Shown here: positions 1 through 13,736 of the stretch, in pieces
How the letters are laid out: the number at the start of each line of letters is the position of its first letter
Position numbering within the stretch: the first letter of the stretch is position 1
Assembly (NCBI GenBank): GCA_946807835.1
Contig: OX327704.1
Coordinates: forward strand, 5,704,001 to 5,768,000
DNA: 64,000 bases
DNA from: Ailanthus altissimus
Taxonomy: Eukaryota > Streptophyta > Magnoliopsida > Sapindales > Simaroubaceae
Direction: 5' to 3'
Program-made: the position numbers and the translations under genes
The notes under the pieces: model-generated
The model's input: the letters and a program-made list of their open reading frames with translations, nothing else
What the model was told of the DNA's origin: nothing
Databases searched by the model: none

Positions 1-340
1 ATAGTTTTTAAGAACATACTTGCAACATTTCTTAGCACCTTATTACAACTCTTACAATTATATTATTACTAATATACCTTCAGGTCTTTGTCCCGTTACA
101 GACAAGGATCCAACTCCTTGGTTTCACTGATTCTTATAACCTTTTAACTCTTTGCAGTCAGAATTCTCAGTGTTGCTAATTCTTAACCCTGATCTAAACT
201 CATTTAGATCATACAATGTCTGTTGTGTTACAGGCATTATACCATATCATTATTATAAATAGAGATTTAATAAAATGTACATTGTATAAACATCAAATAT
301 TAATACAAACAAGGATGGCACGTAAGCACAAACCCTAACA
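1..340 (-). mobile_element. Ty1/copia LTR, partial (copy A), 3' LTR of copia A
   Basis: Partial long terminal repeat running off the left edge. Read on the minus strand it begins TGTTAGGG at 340. The same sequence recurs, diverged, at 6166-6511, and related ends occur at 27397 and 33618, so it is one LTR family present four times. It serves as the 3' LTR of the minus-strand element in 341-4257. Confidence 0.8.
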
Positions 341-3300
341 AATTATTTGTCATATTGACATATGCGAGTTTCAAGTAAAGGACAAGAACATAGATGGGTA
401 ATGAACTTGAACTCAAAGATATGTAATTGGTGAAAGTTTGATCTTAGATAACCTCATTGCACTTAAACTCATTGCACTTAAACATTTTTTATTTGCAGGC
501 ACGACGGGCTATAATTTTAAGGACACTCTAAATTAAATTACCCACTTAGCATTTGATAAAACGTTGACCACATTATAATATATAATGAGTGAACTCTACA
601 TAAAGCTGTTGTGGTTATTGTTGACTATGGATTTGTGCTCAAAAGATCTTTAATTTTTCCTTTGCTAGAAAGCAATTATACTTTTACCTAGCAAGTAGCC
701 AATAAAATTCGAATTGACTCTAACATTACTATTGGTGCAAAAGTCTCCTCATAATCAATCCCAGACCACTGAGCATAACCTTTTGCTATTGGTTGGGCCA
801 TGAAGCTCTTTACCTTCCCATTGAGCCCAAGCTTCCTCTTGTAAATCTAATTACAACCGATATGAACTATTCTTCTTGAAAGCTCAACCAAGTTCTAGAC
901 TTGATTATGATGCATTGAGTCAATTTTGCATTTCATGGCTTCTTGCCATTTTCCTGAGTTGATGTCTAACATCGCTTCCCTTTAAGTCAAATGATCATTT
1001 TCTTTGACTAAGAAAACTCCAAGGGCATCTTCAGGCATCTGAACATACCTAAGAGATGGCCTTGACATTCTTTTTTACCTACGTGAAAGGTGTGTTAAAG
1101 GTGTTTTCCTCAATTGATCTTAGGTTTCCATCTTTAGTTCATTTGGTTTTTGATTGAATTCATCTAGTTCAATCTTTCTACAACCACCACGATCCATGAG
1201 AAACTCTTTCTCTAGAAAAGTGGCATAGCGAGAAATGAACACATTTCGTTCATCTTGATCATAAAATTAGTATCCTATAAAATTCTTGAGATACCAAATG
1301 AACTAATACTTGTACCCTCTGGGTGTAAGTTTATCCTACTGCACAACTCTTACGTAAGTAGGAAAGCCCAAATCTTAAAATATTTAAGACTTGGTTTCCT
1401 TCTATTCAATATCTCATATGGAATAGTCAAAATAACTTGTGGATGAAACTCTGTTCAATGTATGAGCAGTAGTTTCTAGAGCATGACCCTACAAGTATTT
1501 TGGGAGATTGGTGAAGCACATTATCGATCGGACCATATCTAATAAAGTCTAATTCCTCAATTAAATAATCCAAAACTTCACTGTCTATGTACTCACCGCT
1601 TCAATCTGATCGAAGGCACTTAACATTCTTTAAAATTTTTAAAGATTTTTGACTTATGTTTCATAAGAAACACGTACTCGTATTGTGACAAATCATCAAT
1701 AAAAGTTACAAAGTATCAAAACTCATCTATTACAGCGTGATTCATTGGACCACATACATCACTATGTACCAGTTTTAATAAATTAGAGGCAAAATATTCA
1801 CACTTGTAAATTAAGATTTGGTCATCTTTCTTTGAATACAAGATTTATAAACTAGATAAGGCTCTATAGTCAAATTAGGTATCCGACTATCCTTAACTAG
1901 ATGAGTTAGACGTCTTGCACCTATATGACCTAATCTCATATACCATAATTGCGTATTATTTAAAGTTTCCAATCTTTATTTATTACTAGAATTGGCTTAC
2001 ACATTCATGAAAATTTTAGTTTTATCCAAAATATAATGCCCATTAATTAACTGACATTCACATTATATAAACATAAGAAAAAACTGCTAATATAAATATG
2101 ATATCCTTCATAGTCAAGTACAGGAAGGGAGACAATCTATCTAATGATGTTAGGCACATAATAACAATTATGTAATACAACTATTCTATTACAAGGGAGA
2201 AGTAAATCAAAATGTCCAATAACTTAGACTTACAGGAAATCATTATTTCCTACTCAAAGCATCACCTTTCTACGCTGTAGCAATCTAACTTCCCTAAGTC
2301 CTTGTAATATATTACAAATGTGAGAAACATATACGGTATCTAATACCCAACCAGAATAGGCATCAAATGCTATAGAAACGTCAATAATAGTTAAGCATAT
2401 ATGTGAAGGAGTCTTCTTAATAGTGGCAAAGTATTTGGGGCAGTTTTCTTTTGCCTTGCTCTTTTATGGAGGCTTAGATATCTGTTGCATATGAGGATCC
2501 GTTTAGGGTGTCTACTTTATTTTCTATTTCTTCTTCCTCTTGGACTTCCCAAAAGCCTTTGGAATAAAAGATGAAACACCCCAAACAAATAAGGTTAAAC
2601 CACATTTGTGCATATCCTCTTCAGCTATCTTCAATATATTATAAAGATCAGCATAAGTAGGGGTCAATCCCTATATGTTAAAGTTCATAATAAACTGTAC
2701 AGATAACCTTGACAATAATTAGAGAACCAAACTATTTTCAAAGTTATTATTTAAAGATATATCCATAGTCTTAAGCTTTTCGATTAATCCAATCATCTTG
2801 AGGACATGAGGACTTACTAGACTGCCTTCAGCCGGTCTAGCCTAAAAAATCACTTTGGCGATCTTGTAAATCTCAACCTACAATCGGTCACCAAAGAGCT
2901 CCTTCAAATAAAAGATGATGCTGCTAGCATTGTCTATATGGATATACTCTTGCTGCAAATCTATAGACATGGAGGCAAGGATATAAGATTTAACTTTTAA
3001 ACTGTTATCCAACCATTTATGATAAGTCACCTCTTCTCTGAGGTGGCACTATTAGAAATAACTCTGAGAAATTTTTGATCAATAACATATACAAACTTTT
3101 CTAAATCTATAATAATTCTAAGATTCATAAGCCAATATGAGTAGTTTTCCATGCCTTTGAGTTGGTTTGCATCAAGTATGCACACCAAAGGATTTATAAG
3201 GGTCATTAGTTCTTCACAAGATAAAATAAATAGAAGATATTAGTGAAATGATTAAATTGCTAATAACAAACGTTTTAAATCATGGGTATAACAATCATAT

Positions 3301-4257
3301 TTTTTTAATTTAAAACACCCCATATTACTTTATATAATCCATATAATCTCTCAAACAGGATAACAATAGTTTAAAATTTTCAAGCTATATAGTGAAAAAT
3401 AGACCCTATTGATATTTTACTCTGGCCGCACATTGTAACGACCTAGAATTTTGTAAATCTAACATGTAGACAAGTCTTGTTAATTGCATCTCATGTAACT
3501 CTTACTACTGATCCTAAATAATATTATCTACACACTGTAGCGATCTAGGACAATACTTTCGTATATGATTTAGACTATGTGAATAGATCAACGTGACATG
3601 TCTACAGTGGATTGACAAGACGAATCATTTAAAACACTATTTCATAATGTAATAAAATTTAATCTAATTAAAAGAGATTTTTAAATACTAGCTCTCATTC
3701 TATGGGAAAGTGATTTTTCAATCAATCATTTATTTTTGTGCAAACATAACTAACCTTACCAGTATGGCTTCCATTATAGTTACCAATAAAGAGAAAAATG
3801 ATTCTAGTTTATAATGGAGACTAATAACTTTTATCACTGCATCTTATAAACCCTCACATGCATATTCAATTATTTAAACGATTTAAAAAATTAACTTTTG
3901 AGTGAATAGTTTTAGCTCCGTGGCACTGGCTACCAACATTGGAGGCAAAGGCCCCAACGCTGTGGCAACAGCCCATTAGCAATGAGGCACTGAGAGTCAT
4001 AGCGCTGGCTTACCAGCACTACAACACAGGGAGTTAGAACCCCCAACGTCGCGGCGCTCACCATTTAATACTATGGCGTTGAAGCCTTGAAGGCCCCAAC
4101 ACCACGGCGCCAAATTCAGGGCTATGGCATCGTTGTGTTTTCCACTATGGTATATCCATTTCAACATTTGAAATGCACCATTTAACATCGGGACTTCACC
4201 AACATTCCCAAACACTTAAAACTCACCCAAATCCATATAAATCGCTCTAATATCATT
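341..4257 (-). mobile_element. Degenerate Ty1/copia internal region (copia A)
   Basis: Copia gag-pol remnant on the minus strand, with stops in every frame. Gag (UBN2-like) is readable at about 3245-2600, including text close to 'SPHVLKMIGLIEKL'. Gag-pre-integrase with a 'MRLGHIGARRLTHL'-like stretch lies near 1950-1880. Integrase pieces ('VTFIDDLSQYEY', 'LRSDRSGEYI') fall at about 1720-1560. Reverse transcriptase starts near 850 and breaks off after 'ETFAPIVMLESIRILLAT' near 690. The RT core and RNase H are missing. A degenerate tRNA-Met primer site (minus strand, TGATATTAGAGC) sits just inside the LTR near 4244-4255. Dead, non-autonomous copy. Confidence 0.8.
3900..4257. other. Copia A 5' leader, GC-richer; no gene
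   Basis: A GC-richer patch with repeated words such as ggcgc, cagc and ccccaac between the copia LTR and gag. An open frame of 72 codons on the minus strand resembles nothing I know and lies in the element's untranslated leader, so I do not call it a gene. Confidence 0.5.
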
Positions 4258-6511
4258 TGACAGTGTCGATTAAATATATATATATATATATATAAAAATA
4301 CGTATTTTATACATATTTATGCGCAGTAAAAATATCGAAGCAAGAAATGAATACAATTTAAAATATTTTAATCACATTAATACAGGATTGAGATATATTC
4401 ACCTTAGAAGCCTTTGAATTATTTTTTTGGGAGACCGCTCGAAGTGAAGCTCGTGTGCAGTTCTAGTAACTAACTGGATGGGCTTGATCGTCTAGAATGA
4501 CAGATCTAATCCAACAATTGGTTTAACTTTTAAACCTATAGGTTAACACTTAATCCAATACTTAACTCTTAAGCAATAGATATACTATAAAGCAATTAGT
4601 GTTCTTCTTCTAATTCAACATTTGAACATAAGAAACATGTTCTTTTGCCTTGCTCTTTTGTAGAGGCTTAGATAATTTGACTAGCTTTTGTAAAGAAATG
4701 AAGAAGATGAAAAATTGACTTTTGGTGTTCTTTTATTTCTAACTCTTAGAACATAAACAAAATGAGCTTCTCATCCATCAAAATTAAATGACTAGCCACA
4801 CATGAATATATATATATATAAAGAATTGATTTTATGCATTATAATAATATTTGTTTTATTATTAAATTACATTTTAACTAAACCAAGGTTAACATATTAA
4901 CTTTAGTTTAGTTAAAGAAAACTTAACACTTAAATTTAGGTGAGATATTCTGTTAACCAAACCTTAGTTAACTATTAACTTAGTTTAGTTTACAAAATAT
5001 CTTAATTTTACTTAACCACTTGGTTAACTATTAACCAAAATTAACTATTAACCAAAGTTAACTTAACAATTAAATAAATATATATACATGTATATTAATT
5101 ATTTAACAATTAAATAATCAATTAATAATATTACCCCCAAGCCTTTATTTTACCCAAAATAGGTCCACCAAACCCTAAACTTGAAAGTTTTTGTCCCAAT
5201 ACTCACTATGCGCCATGTGTCACTATTTAATTGATCAATAATAATTGTTAATTAATTCATGTACTTAACACTTAAGTATCGACACGCATGCATTCCGAGG
5301 GTTCCTAAAATAAATATTCAATTTTGTTGAATTTTACTCGATTAAATTATTCAATTCGGTACGCTGCCCCAGTGCACAACGAGTACATTTTATATTACGA
5401 GACTCCTGGGTCCACACTCAATTAGTCAAATGGAACTATTCTATGAGTCTGTGATCAATGCCCTACACACACGTCACGAATATTACAAATCAATGCATTA
5501 GATCATTCAAGTTGAGGTCATAATATATATGTATAATCCTTCCGTCATTTATACCCTAGATGTGCGAGGATATAGATCAACATTGTCAAATCCCCATGAG
5601 CTCATCCATGAACTCATCTCCAGATTCGTATCTCGATAAATAATATACGCAAACACCTTTACTATATTATTCAACCCTATGGGAAACTCCTTTCATGGGT
5701 ATATTATTTATGGCCATAAGACTTTTTGAGATACAATCTTAAAGCATCAGATATATGTAACTCCCTATATGAGTTGGTGAATCTCATATCTACACACATC
5801 AAACTCCATGAGCATCAGACCATACCATCGACACGCAGCGGGCAGACCATGAAAGGTCTTTAACATCCATGAAGCCTAAGTATAGTGGATTACTCACAAG
5901 TCTGCTATGGTACAAAAGTTAAAGGACCACGAATACTACTTAACTCAAAAGGACCTTTCATTGACGGCTTACATAAGATGTCTATTGGGGTCCTCATGAG
6001 TCTGTTCAGTATCCAGTCTTGATTAGATACCTATATGCCTATACAAGCTCTAAGCTCATAGTCAGTTAAAAATAACCATCTATACCCTGTAGATATAAAC
6101 ATACACTGATATATATGAGAAGGAATTCACCGACAGACCTGCATCGATAAAAATAGATTAGGTACATAGTTTTTGAGAACATACTTGCAAAATGACATTT
6201 CTTAGCACATTATTGCAATTCTTGCAACTATGTCATTACTAGTATACCCTCAGGTCTTTGTCCCATTACAGACAAGGCTTTAACTCCTTGGATTTCATTG
6301 ATTCTTATAACATGTTGACTATTAGCAGTCATAATTCTCATTGTTGTTAATTCTTAACCCTGATCTAAACTTTTTTAGATCATATAATATCTGTAGCTTT
6401 ATAAGGATTGTATTATATAATTAATGTAATTAGCAATTTAATAAAATATAAATTATATAAACATCAAATATTCATACAAACAAGGATGGCATATAAGCAC
6501 AAACCCTAACA
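4258..6511 (-). mobile_element. Complete Ty1/copia LTR shared by two tandem copies (copy B)
   Basis: A 2,254-bp LTR: TGTTAGGG at 6511 and ...CTGTCA at 4258 when read on the minus strand, so it has TG...CA ends. The PBS of copia A follows at lower coordinates. On the other side (6512-6842) lies sequence matching the 3' internal end of copia A (341-684). The LTR is therefore both the 5' LTR of copia A and the 3' LTR of a second copy: an LTR-internal-LTR-internal tandem. An (AT)n run is at 4274-4296. Confidence 0.8.
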
Positions 6512-6842
6512 AATTATTTTTCATATTGACATATATGAGTTTTAAGTAAAGGACAAGAGCATAGATAAGTAATGAACTTGAACTCAAAGACATGCAATTG
6601 GTGAAAGTTTGATCTTAGATAACTTCATTACACTTAAACATTTTCTATTTGCAAGCATAACAGGCTATAACTTTAAGGACACCCCAAATTAAAATTACCC
6701 ACTTAGCATTTGATAAAATGTCAACCACATTATGATAAATAATGAGTGAACTCTGCCTAAAGTTGTCATGGTTGTTATGGATTATGGATTTGTGCTCAAA
6801 ATATCTGTAATTTTCTTTTGCTAGAAAGCAACTATGCTTTTA
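6512..6842 (-). mobile_element. 3' internal stub of a second tandem copia copy
   Basis: About 330 bp closely similar to 341-684 of copia A, directly abutting LTR copy B. The similarity stops at about 6842, where sequence of the next element begins. No coding potential. Confidence 0.7.
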
Positions 6843-6865
6843 GGAGATTAATGTTTTTGGTTTAA

Positions 6866-7425
6866 AAAGTCATATATTAGAGGTGAGACCTTTATTATTT
6901 TACACGTTCATATTTACTCATTTGAAAGATTAAATTATTTTATTTATCAATTAATTTATTTATTTTATTCAAGTGTTTGTCGGGAAACACTTTGAGAATA
7001 GAGTGGTTACTCCTTAGTTATAAGTTAGGTGTTTGTGAGAAATACTTTAAGATGAGAGTTATTATTCTTTTATTGTGAAGGTTTATTTTGTACCTTGAAA
7101 ATTAATTTATTATAAAGGTTCCTTCACACCTTGGAAGTCAAGTGTATTGAATCTTAGCCTTGGTTTAAGGCAAACTAATGGAATCCTCAAGGCGAGTTAC
7201 TTAGAGCATGGATGTAGACCGTATGGAATGTCAAACCATATACACATCCGGGTATTATTCTCTTTATCCCATACTTCATTATTTATTGTAATTATTTGTT
7301 CTTGAATTTGCTTACATTTTAATAATTGCATAAATTGTTCATATTAGTGCATTAAATTTTAAATACCCAATTCACCCCCTTACCTACCTATTTATTAAAT
7401 TTTTATTTAGTATTGTTTTCCTCTA
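6866..7425 (+). mobile_element. Truncated 5' LTR of a second copia family (copia H)
   Basis: Matches the last ~550 bp of the LTR at 10391-11453. Shared stretches include 'tttgtgggaaacactttgag', 'accttggaagtcaagtgtat' and a pyrimidine-rich end. Its 5' half is missing, probably lost at the junction with the neighbouring copia. Confidence 0.7.
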
Positions 7426-7429
7426 GAAA

Positions 7430-8580
7430 TATCCACAGTGGCCCAACTCGTAAAGGCCTAAAAGGCCTTCAGAGTAACCTATTGATGGGCCAGCTTAAGT
7501 GTCAAATGAGATAAGTGGCCCAAGTATTTAAGGAGAAATAAGTCACCAAGGCATGGTAAACCAGGCCTCAAGTAGCTCCCAAAGTATAAAACTTGCTCAG
7601 TCGTTTGGATCAAACTAGTGTGAATTGCCTAAATACCAGCTCTGTACCATTCATAACTGCACCAATAAAAAATCTGAGACATTTACATAGTCAAGGCCTA
7701 TAAAACACAAGAATACTGGATCAAATAAAGTATCAGACTTACTCAGAAGTCGAGTAGGTCCGTGGGCCAAACAATTTATTTTATAATTAAACATCACCAC
7801 ATGGACACTCGCTTGGCCTACCAAAGCGATACTTAAGGTAGCTGTTATCAAGCACATCATAAGAAAGATCGACTCTGCAGAAATATCATAATTGCTCTCA
7901 CACAATAAGACCAAACAAGGCCACACATTATAGAGTGTCAAGCCAAACAGTAGCCAACGACCTAAAAAGGCAACCTACATTGTTTAAAAGACAGAGTCAC
8001 AAAAGAAGAAGAATTATAATACTTTTGGGAAGGAATCCCCCAAATTACACGAAGAGATCAAAGGATTAACAAAAAATAATAAGGACTTAAACAACTACAA
8101 ATAACGACGAAGATAAGCATAAGCACAAAGAATTTTCCAGGAATACCAATGTTATAAAAATATGAGAAAACTATACATAAGGGATAGAGACAACATAGGT
8201 ATCCAATTCTTCCATTTTATTTATTGGATTTTGTTCTCTTTTTCTCCTACGACCTCACTAAATAGCGTATACCTGACTTAAGCATTGGAGAGTCTTCACG
8301 GAAACCCACAACAGCGAGGTCTTAATGATAGTTTCAATGTTTTGTAGATGTTTGCAACCATTGTGATGAAAGAGAAGCCCGGAGAGATTGAAGCCTCAAG
8401 CTTAGTCAAACAAAGCCCGAGGTACCGATTCTTTCAACAAAATAAATTCAAAAAAACATTGGCCCGAAGAACTTTTTTTTCGATCAATAGGTATCAAAAG
8501 TTCGTACTCTAGAAAAGGACTTAACTATCCTAGAGTAATCCTTGGCAACCCTTAAAGAACCCAACATATATTAGGGCAAA
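7430..8580 (+). mobile_element. Probable Ty3/gypsy LTR remnant
   Basis: About 1.1 kb inserted between the copia H LTR and its gag. The stretch near 8265-8330 ('tatacctgacttaagcattg', then 'gagtcttcacggaaaccc') resembles the R/U5 end typical of plant gypsy LTRs. I could not define both ends or a TSD. The 96-codon open frame on the minus strand here has no recognisable protein features. Confidence 0.4.
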
Positions 8581-8599
8581 TTTACCACTAGACCTTCAT

Positions 8600-9575
8600 T
8601 TTTAATGGATTCAATTATAGTTCTTGAAAAATTAGGATGGGGACTTATTTGCAAGCTTCTAATTATAATCTTTGGATTATTATTCAAAATGGTCCTCATG
8701 TGCCCATGAAAAAGAATAAAAATAGCAAGCTAATTTTTGTAATAGCCACGAACCATTTATTTTGTGCATTAGATAAAAATGTGTTCAATAAAATTTGTAA
8801 TTATAATTTCGCATATGCAATTTGGCATACATTAGAAGTACTATATAAGAAAAAATGAAATTAAGAGAAAGAAAAGAAAGGCCATAACTTAGGATGAAGA
8901 AGAATACTAGACTTCAAATTTTGCACTCATGGCTATTGGAGATGACAAATTTGAAAATCTTAATGAGGTATATGAACAATTCTCTCATGATGAATTGTAT
9001 AATGCATCTAAAAACTTTGCTTAGAAAGAAATTTTTTTATCTTTCAAATAAAATTGAAGAACTTAAAAAAGAAAATGATGTGCTAAAAAGTGAAAATATT
9101 TACTTAGAAGAAAAGGTCATTTCTTTTAAAAGAGAAAAAGAATATCTTGAAAAAACAAACTTGAAGTATTTGAAGCATGTATCCAAGAGTTAAATGAGAA
9201 CCCCAAAATCAATAAGATAATTTTAGAAAATGAAACATATGAAAGGAAACTCATTGATTTACAAGAAATTGCCCTAAATTCACTAATGGGCAAAAGAATT
9301 TTGAAAAATTACTTGGTTCTCAAAAATTTGTGTTTGACAAGGGTGGTATATGATATAAATCATTTCTAAAGCAAAAAACTTAAAATATTATTTTATAAAA
9401 TCAAAATTTGAAATTAAACCTAATTCAATTTTTCATTATTGCAATAAAAATGGTTATAAAGTTTATAATTTTTATTTCAAGAAATTTGGAGTAAAACAAA
9501 TTTAGGTTCCAAAAGAAATCATTCCTAACTTTCAAGGACCCAAGGAATATTGGGTACCGAAATATGCATTTTAAA
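8600..9575 (+). pseudogene. Copia gag remnant (UBN2-type, zinc-knuckle region)
   Basis: Broken gag of copia H. An open stretch from about 8637 carries 'NYNLWIIIQNGP', the signature of the N-terminal UBN2 domain of copia Gag. A second open stretch (8894-9193) is a lysine- and glutamate-rich coiled coil. The end reads 'IIPNFQGPKEYWVPK', the usual junction just before the pol domains. Frameshifts and stops break it at 8858 and 9193. The N-terminus is lost to the insertion at 7430-8580. Confidence 0.75.
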
Positions 9576-10390
9576 TTTATTTTTATAGGTACATAAAAAA
9601 AATGATTTGAATTTGTAATAATTAATTTTTTTTCCTTAGTAGTAGATATTACGTTTGATGGTACATTGATATTGTGTGAAAAAATTTTCTTTGATGGAAT
9701 ACTATCAATAATTATAAATTATTTTGATGTCTTTAGTTTCACTAATGAGTTACAGATTATCTTAAAATTGTTTGATATGCAGTTGGTTGTCATAGGGGGA
9801 ACTATATGATTTTCTAATCATTTTGGATATATAATTGATTTTCTAAGGAGGAGATTTGTGTATATTATATTTAGGGGGAGCAATGTATTAAAAGCATATA
9901 GTTTGTGAATGATATTTTTGCTTGAACTTAGAACTTGTTCATAAATTCTTTATAGCTTGAATTTCTCCTCATGGACAAGTTCTTGGTGATTCATCAATTT
10001 AAAAACAATAGATGCATTTTGATATGATGTTTTGATGAAATAGTATATATATTGAAAATTATTTTTCATAGGGGGAGAAATGTAATTTGATTTGATTAAT
10101 ATTGCTTATGGTTATGGTGATTATGATTGAGTCGTGTATGTCTATTAAAATGTGTTGATGATTTTATAAGTTATTTTGCATATTAGAAAAATATTTTTAA
10201 AGGGGAAAATATTATATGAGCGTTAGACTTTTGATAAATACCCTAATAATTTTTGTTCTTTTGATGATGTCAAAAATGGGAGAATTTTGATGTATTTTGA
10301 TGTGAAATTATGACATAAAAGTTTCTTTATAAAATATCCAGTAAAGTTATCAAAATATATGAGGTATTTGTTATCAGCAAAAAGAGAGAT
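9576..10390 (+). mobile_element. Copia H 3' internal region; pol deleted
   Basis: The sequence passes from the end of gag straight into the 3' non-coding part, with several 'aggggga' purine clusters (9790s, 9870s, 10070s) and a purine tract (10379-10390) next to the LTR. Protease, integrase, RT and RNase H are all absent, so this is a large internal deletion derivative. Confidence 0.65.
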
Positions 10391-11453
10391 TGTTGACTTT
10401 CTAGTCATACATGTTGAAGTTTTGATAATAACAATCCCATGTTTAGGCATAGAAATGATTCAATGCATAAGTGAGATAAATTAGTAGTAAACAAAATAGA
10501 AGAGCACATTCGGAATTATATTAGTACTATATGAGACAAAATATGCACAACTTGATGACAACAAGAAGATAATTGTGCTAGCTTTCCGAAGAATTTTACG
10601 GAAGCAAATTTAGAGTTGTTTACATAAAGTTATGATCAAATCATTCAAGTATGTTATAGTTGGATCAAAGTGCAAAGTTTTAAATTTTCAAAAAATTGAC
10701 TAAATTGCAAAGTTTTGAAAAGATCACTATAGTGGCACTATGACAATGGTAACGACACTATAGTAATGGTAAAACATTGTAAGTAGGTATTATAGCAATG
10801 GAAAAGTTACTGTAGCAACATATATTTTTTACTCTTTATAAATATTTGATTCATTTGAAGCTTAAGAACAAGAGAAGAAAGGAAGAAAAATGTCATATAT
10901 CAGAATTGAGAGCTTTATTATTCTATACATTCATATTTACTCATTTGGGAGATTAAATAATTTTATTTATCAATTCATGTATTGATTTTATTCAAGTGTT
11001 TGTGGGAAACACTTTGAGAAGAGAGTGATTACTCTTTTATTGTAAGTCAAGTGTTTGTGGAAAAATACTTTGAGAGAAAAGTTGTTACTCTTTTATTGTG
11101 AGTGTTTAATTGGTACCTTGAAAACTAATTTATTGTAAAAGTCTCTTGACACCTTGGAAGTCAAGTGTATTGAATCTTGGTCTTATTTTAAGGTAAGCTA
11201 ATTAAATCCTCAAGGCGGTTGCTTGAAAACATAGACGTAGGTTGGGTGGAGTATCGAACTATATAAACATCCGAGTGCTATTCTCTTAATTTCTTACTTT
11301 ATTATTTATTGTAATTATTTGTTATTAAATTTGTTTACATTTTAATAATTACATAAATTATTCATATTATGGCATTAATTTTTAAATACTTAATTTACCC
11401 CCTTTCGGGTTGCCTATTTAAAATTTTTAATTAGGTTAAAATCAATTCTAACA
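10391..11453 (+). mobile_element. 3' LTR of copia H
   Basis: A 1,063-bp LTR beginning TGTTGACTTT directly after a purine tract and ending TTCTAACA. Its 3' half repeats the fragment at 6866-7425 in direct orientation. Confidence 0.75.
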
Positions 11454-13736
11454 TAACCAAATTGATTTGATAGGGGCAGGTATGCCATAATTTTAGTTTT
11501 TGGACTAAAGAGAGTGAGTTAAGAGCATTTTAAGATTTTTGTTGAGGGAGATTGGTGTTTGAAAATTGAAAAGATGAGGGTATTTGATCATTTCAAAAAT
11601 TGATAAATAAAATAATTGAAAAAAAAAGTGTGAAGACACTATTACGAGTGATTTGATGCATGAAATTCATAGTTTACTTTGAGTATGAAAAAAGACTAAG
11701 ATTTTTAAGGATGTAAGAAAACTCGCATAATTTTAGGACTCCTTTTTAATAATGTGGGCATTTAAAAACGTGCGAGGTTGCCATAATATGAAGAGGGATG
11801 AAAGATTGACCAAAAAATAAGGAAAAAAATTATTCCTTTAATATGAAAGAGAGGAGTTTTTTTATAGGATAAGAGTTTTTAAATTTTTAAAACATCTCTT
11901 TTGACTCGTAATCCTCTTAAAGTTCTAGTTATTTAATGAGCTGTACCTTATTTAAAAGAGAAAAATAAATTTTACATATAAAATTGTAAATTTATTTTGA
12001 ATAAAATTTTAATAAATTAATTACTTACCTTAATATATAAGTAACTAATTTTTTTAATTTTAAAAGGACTTTTAAATATTAAGAGATGTTTTATTACGTT
12101 AAATGAGCCTCCGCCTAAAGGTTTCAATACTTTAGACGTTACTTACTGCAAACATATATCTATTAAATTATAATTCACAAATTATGCTATATAAAGTGGC
12201 TTAGACTTATATACCATATAGATTTGACTGTGCTTGGATTTGGCCTTTTTTTTATTTTTGTAAAATATAAATTAATAAGCAAATAAGAGTAAACTTAAAT
12301 TGATAAGCAAATCAGAGGAAACTTATTCTCTTAGAGAGGACGTTAATATCTTGTTTACTTCACTATTAATTTTTGACTTAAAATCCAAAACAAGATTAGA
12401 GTAAGGGAGAAGATTATTATTTATCCTTTGTTAAATTATAATTATCACTTGTTTTCTTATCTTTTTAAAAATATCTAATTTCTTTTTTATTGGTACCATT
12501 CACTCCTTAAAAGAGGACAGGTCATCTCTAAAAAAGAGCAATGAAATATTTTTAAAAATATAGAGATGAAGGTATAATTTTAAAATTTTACAAGAGGTAA
12601 CTAATGTGTAGATACGTGGATATATATATATATATATGTATATATTATTTTTTATATATATTATATATGTATGTATATATTATTTTTTATTTAGCTAGAA
12701 TATCTCTAACTCTTAACTCCCTTTTGAATTATATCAAGTGATATATTTTAAGACTTAATTGTGTTTTTATTAGTGTAGTTATTTAGATGGATTATTAATG
12801 AGTGATGAAAGTTTTATTTAAAGTTAATAGTTTATAATTGTTTGTTGTATGTTTATGCTCTTTACTATTATTTTGTTGTAAACAATGATGTATTTCTGTT
12901 GCATGTAATATTTTTATTATACGAGTTATTTTTATGGATACTTTTCAAGCATGATCTAATATCAGTAGTATTCTACATGTTTTAAAATTAGTCTTTAATA
13001 TCTTTATTGCTTGTGGAATGCCATTAAAGTGGATGAAATATACCAAAATTATTATAAAATGACTAATCATTTTAGTACTTTCTATTTCTTTTTAACTTAA
13101 GTACTAAAATAAAATAATTTTTTAACAAAATATTTATTATTTTCATTTTTACCATTTATTTACAATAATATTTTTTAAATTTTGATACTCTTTTTTTTTT
13201 TTTTTTACTTGAGTATTAAAATAAAAAGTTAACAAAATATTTGTTATTTCTATTTTTTAACATTTGTTTAAACTTTTAAATATTTTAATATTAATAGAAG
13301 TTTACTATAAAAATAAGATTTTAAATAAGTGTCAAAAATTAAAAATAATAAATATTTTTAATAGTCAAGTATAAAAATATATATATAAAAGAAGAGAATA
13401 CTAATTCAAGTTATACCTTAAAAATATTTATAAAAATAACTTATTTAAACATTCAAGAAATGATAATTTACCTTTTTATTTATTTATTTATTTATTTTTG
13501 AAATACCACTTTGCTTATGTGTCATTACTTTATTTTAGAGTTTCTTTAAGAGTTTTAACCTAAATAGTATTGGTTGGACATTTTGTTCTTTATGACTTAA
13601 GTTTCTTAAAAGTGTAAAGAAAAACAATGTTATTACGAGGATTTCAACCTAAGTAAGGTGTTCTCAAATTTTTTTAGTGTTAGGGTTTTTTGATAGGATT
13701 TGACTCAAGATCTTTAACTATAGATTCTAACGGTCC
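11454..13736. other. AT-rich intergenic DNA, no gene seen
   Basis: About 2.3 kb of strongly AT-rich sequence with simple repeats: TA/TATG runs at 12620-12690, a T tract near 13190-13206, and (TTTA)n near 13475-13500. I found no coding exon, RNA gene or transposon end. Confidence 0.6.

Noticed and set aside
7651..7941. 96-codon minus-strand open frame
   Set aside because: No recognisable protein features, and it lies in a probable LTR remnant.
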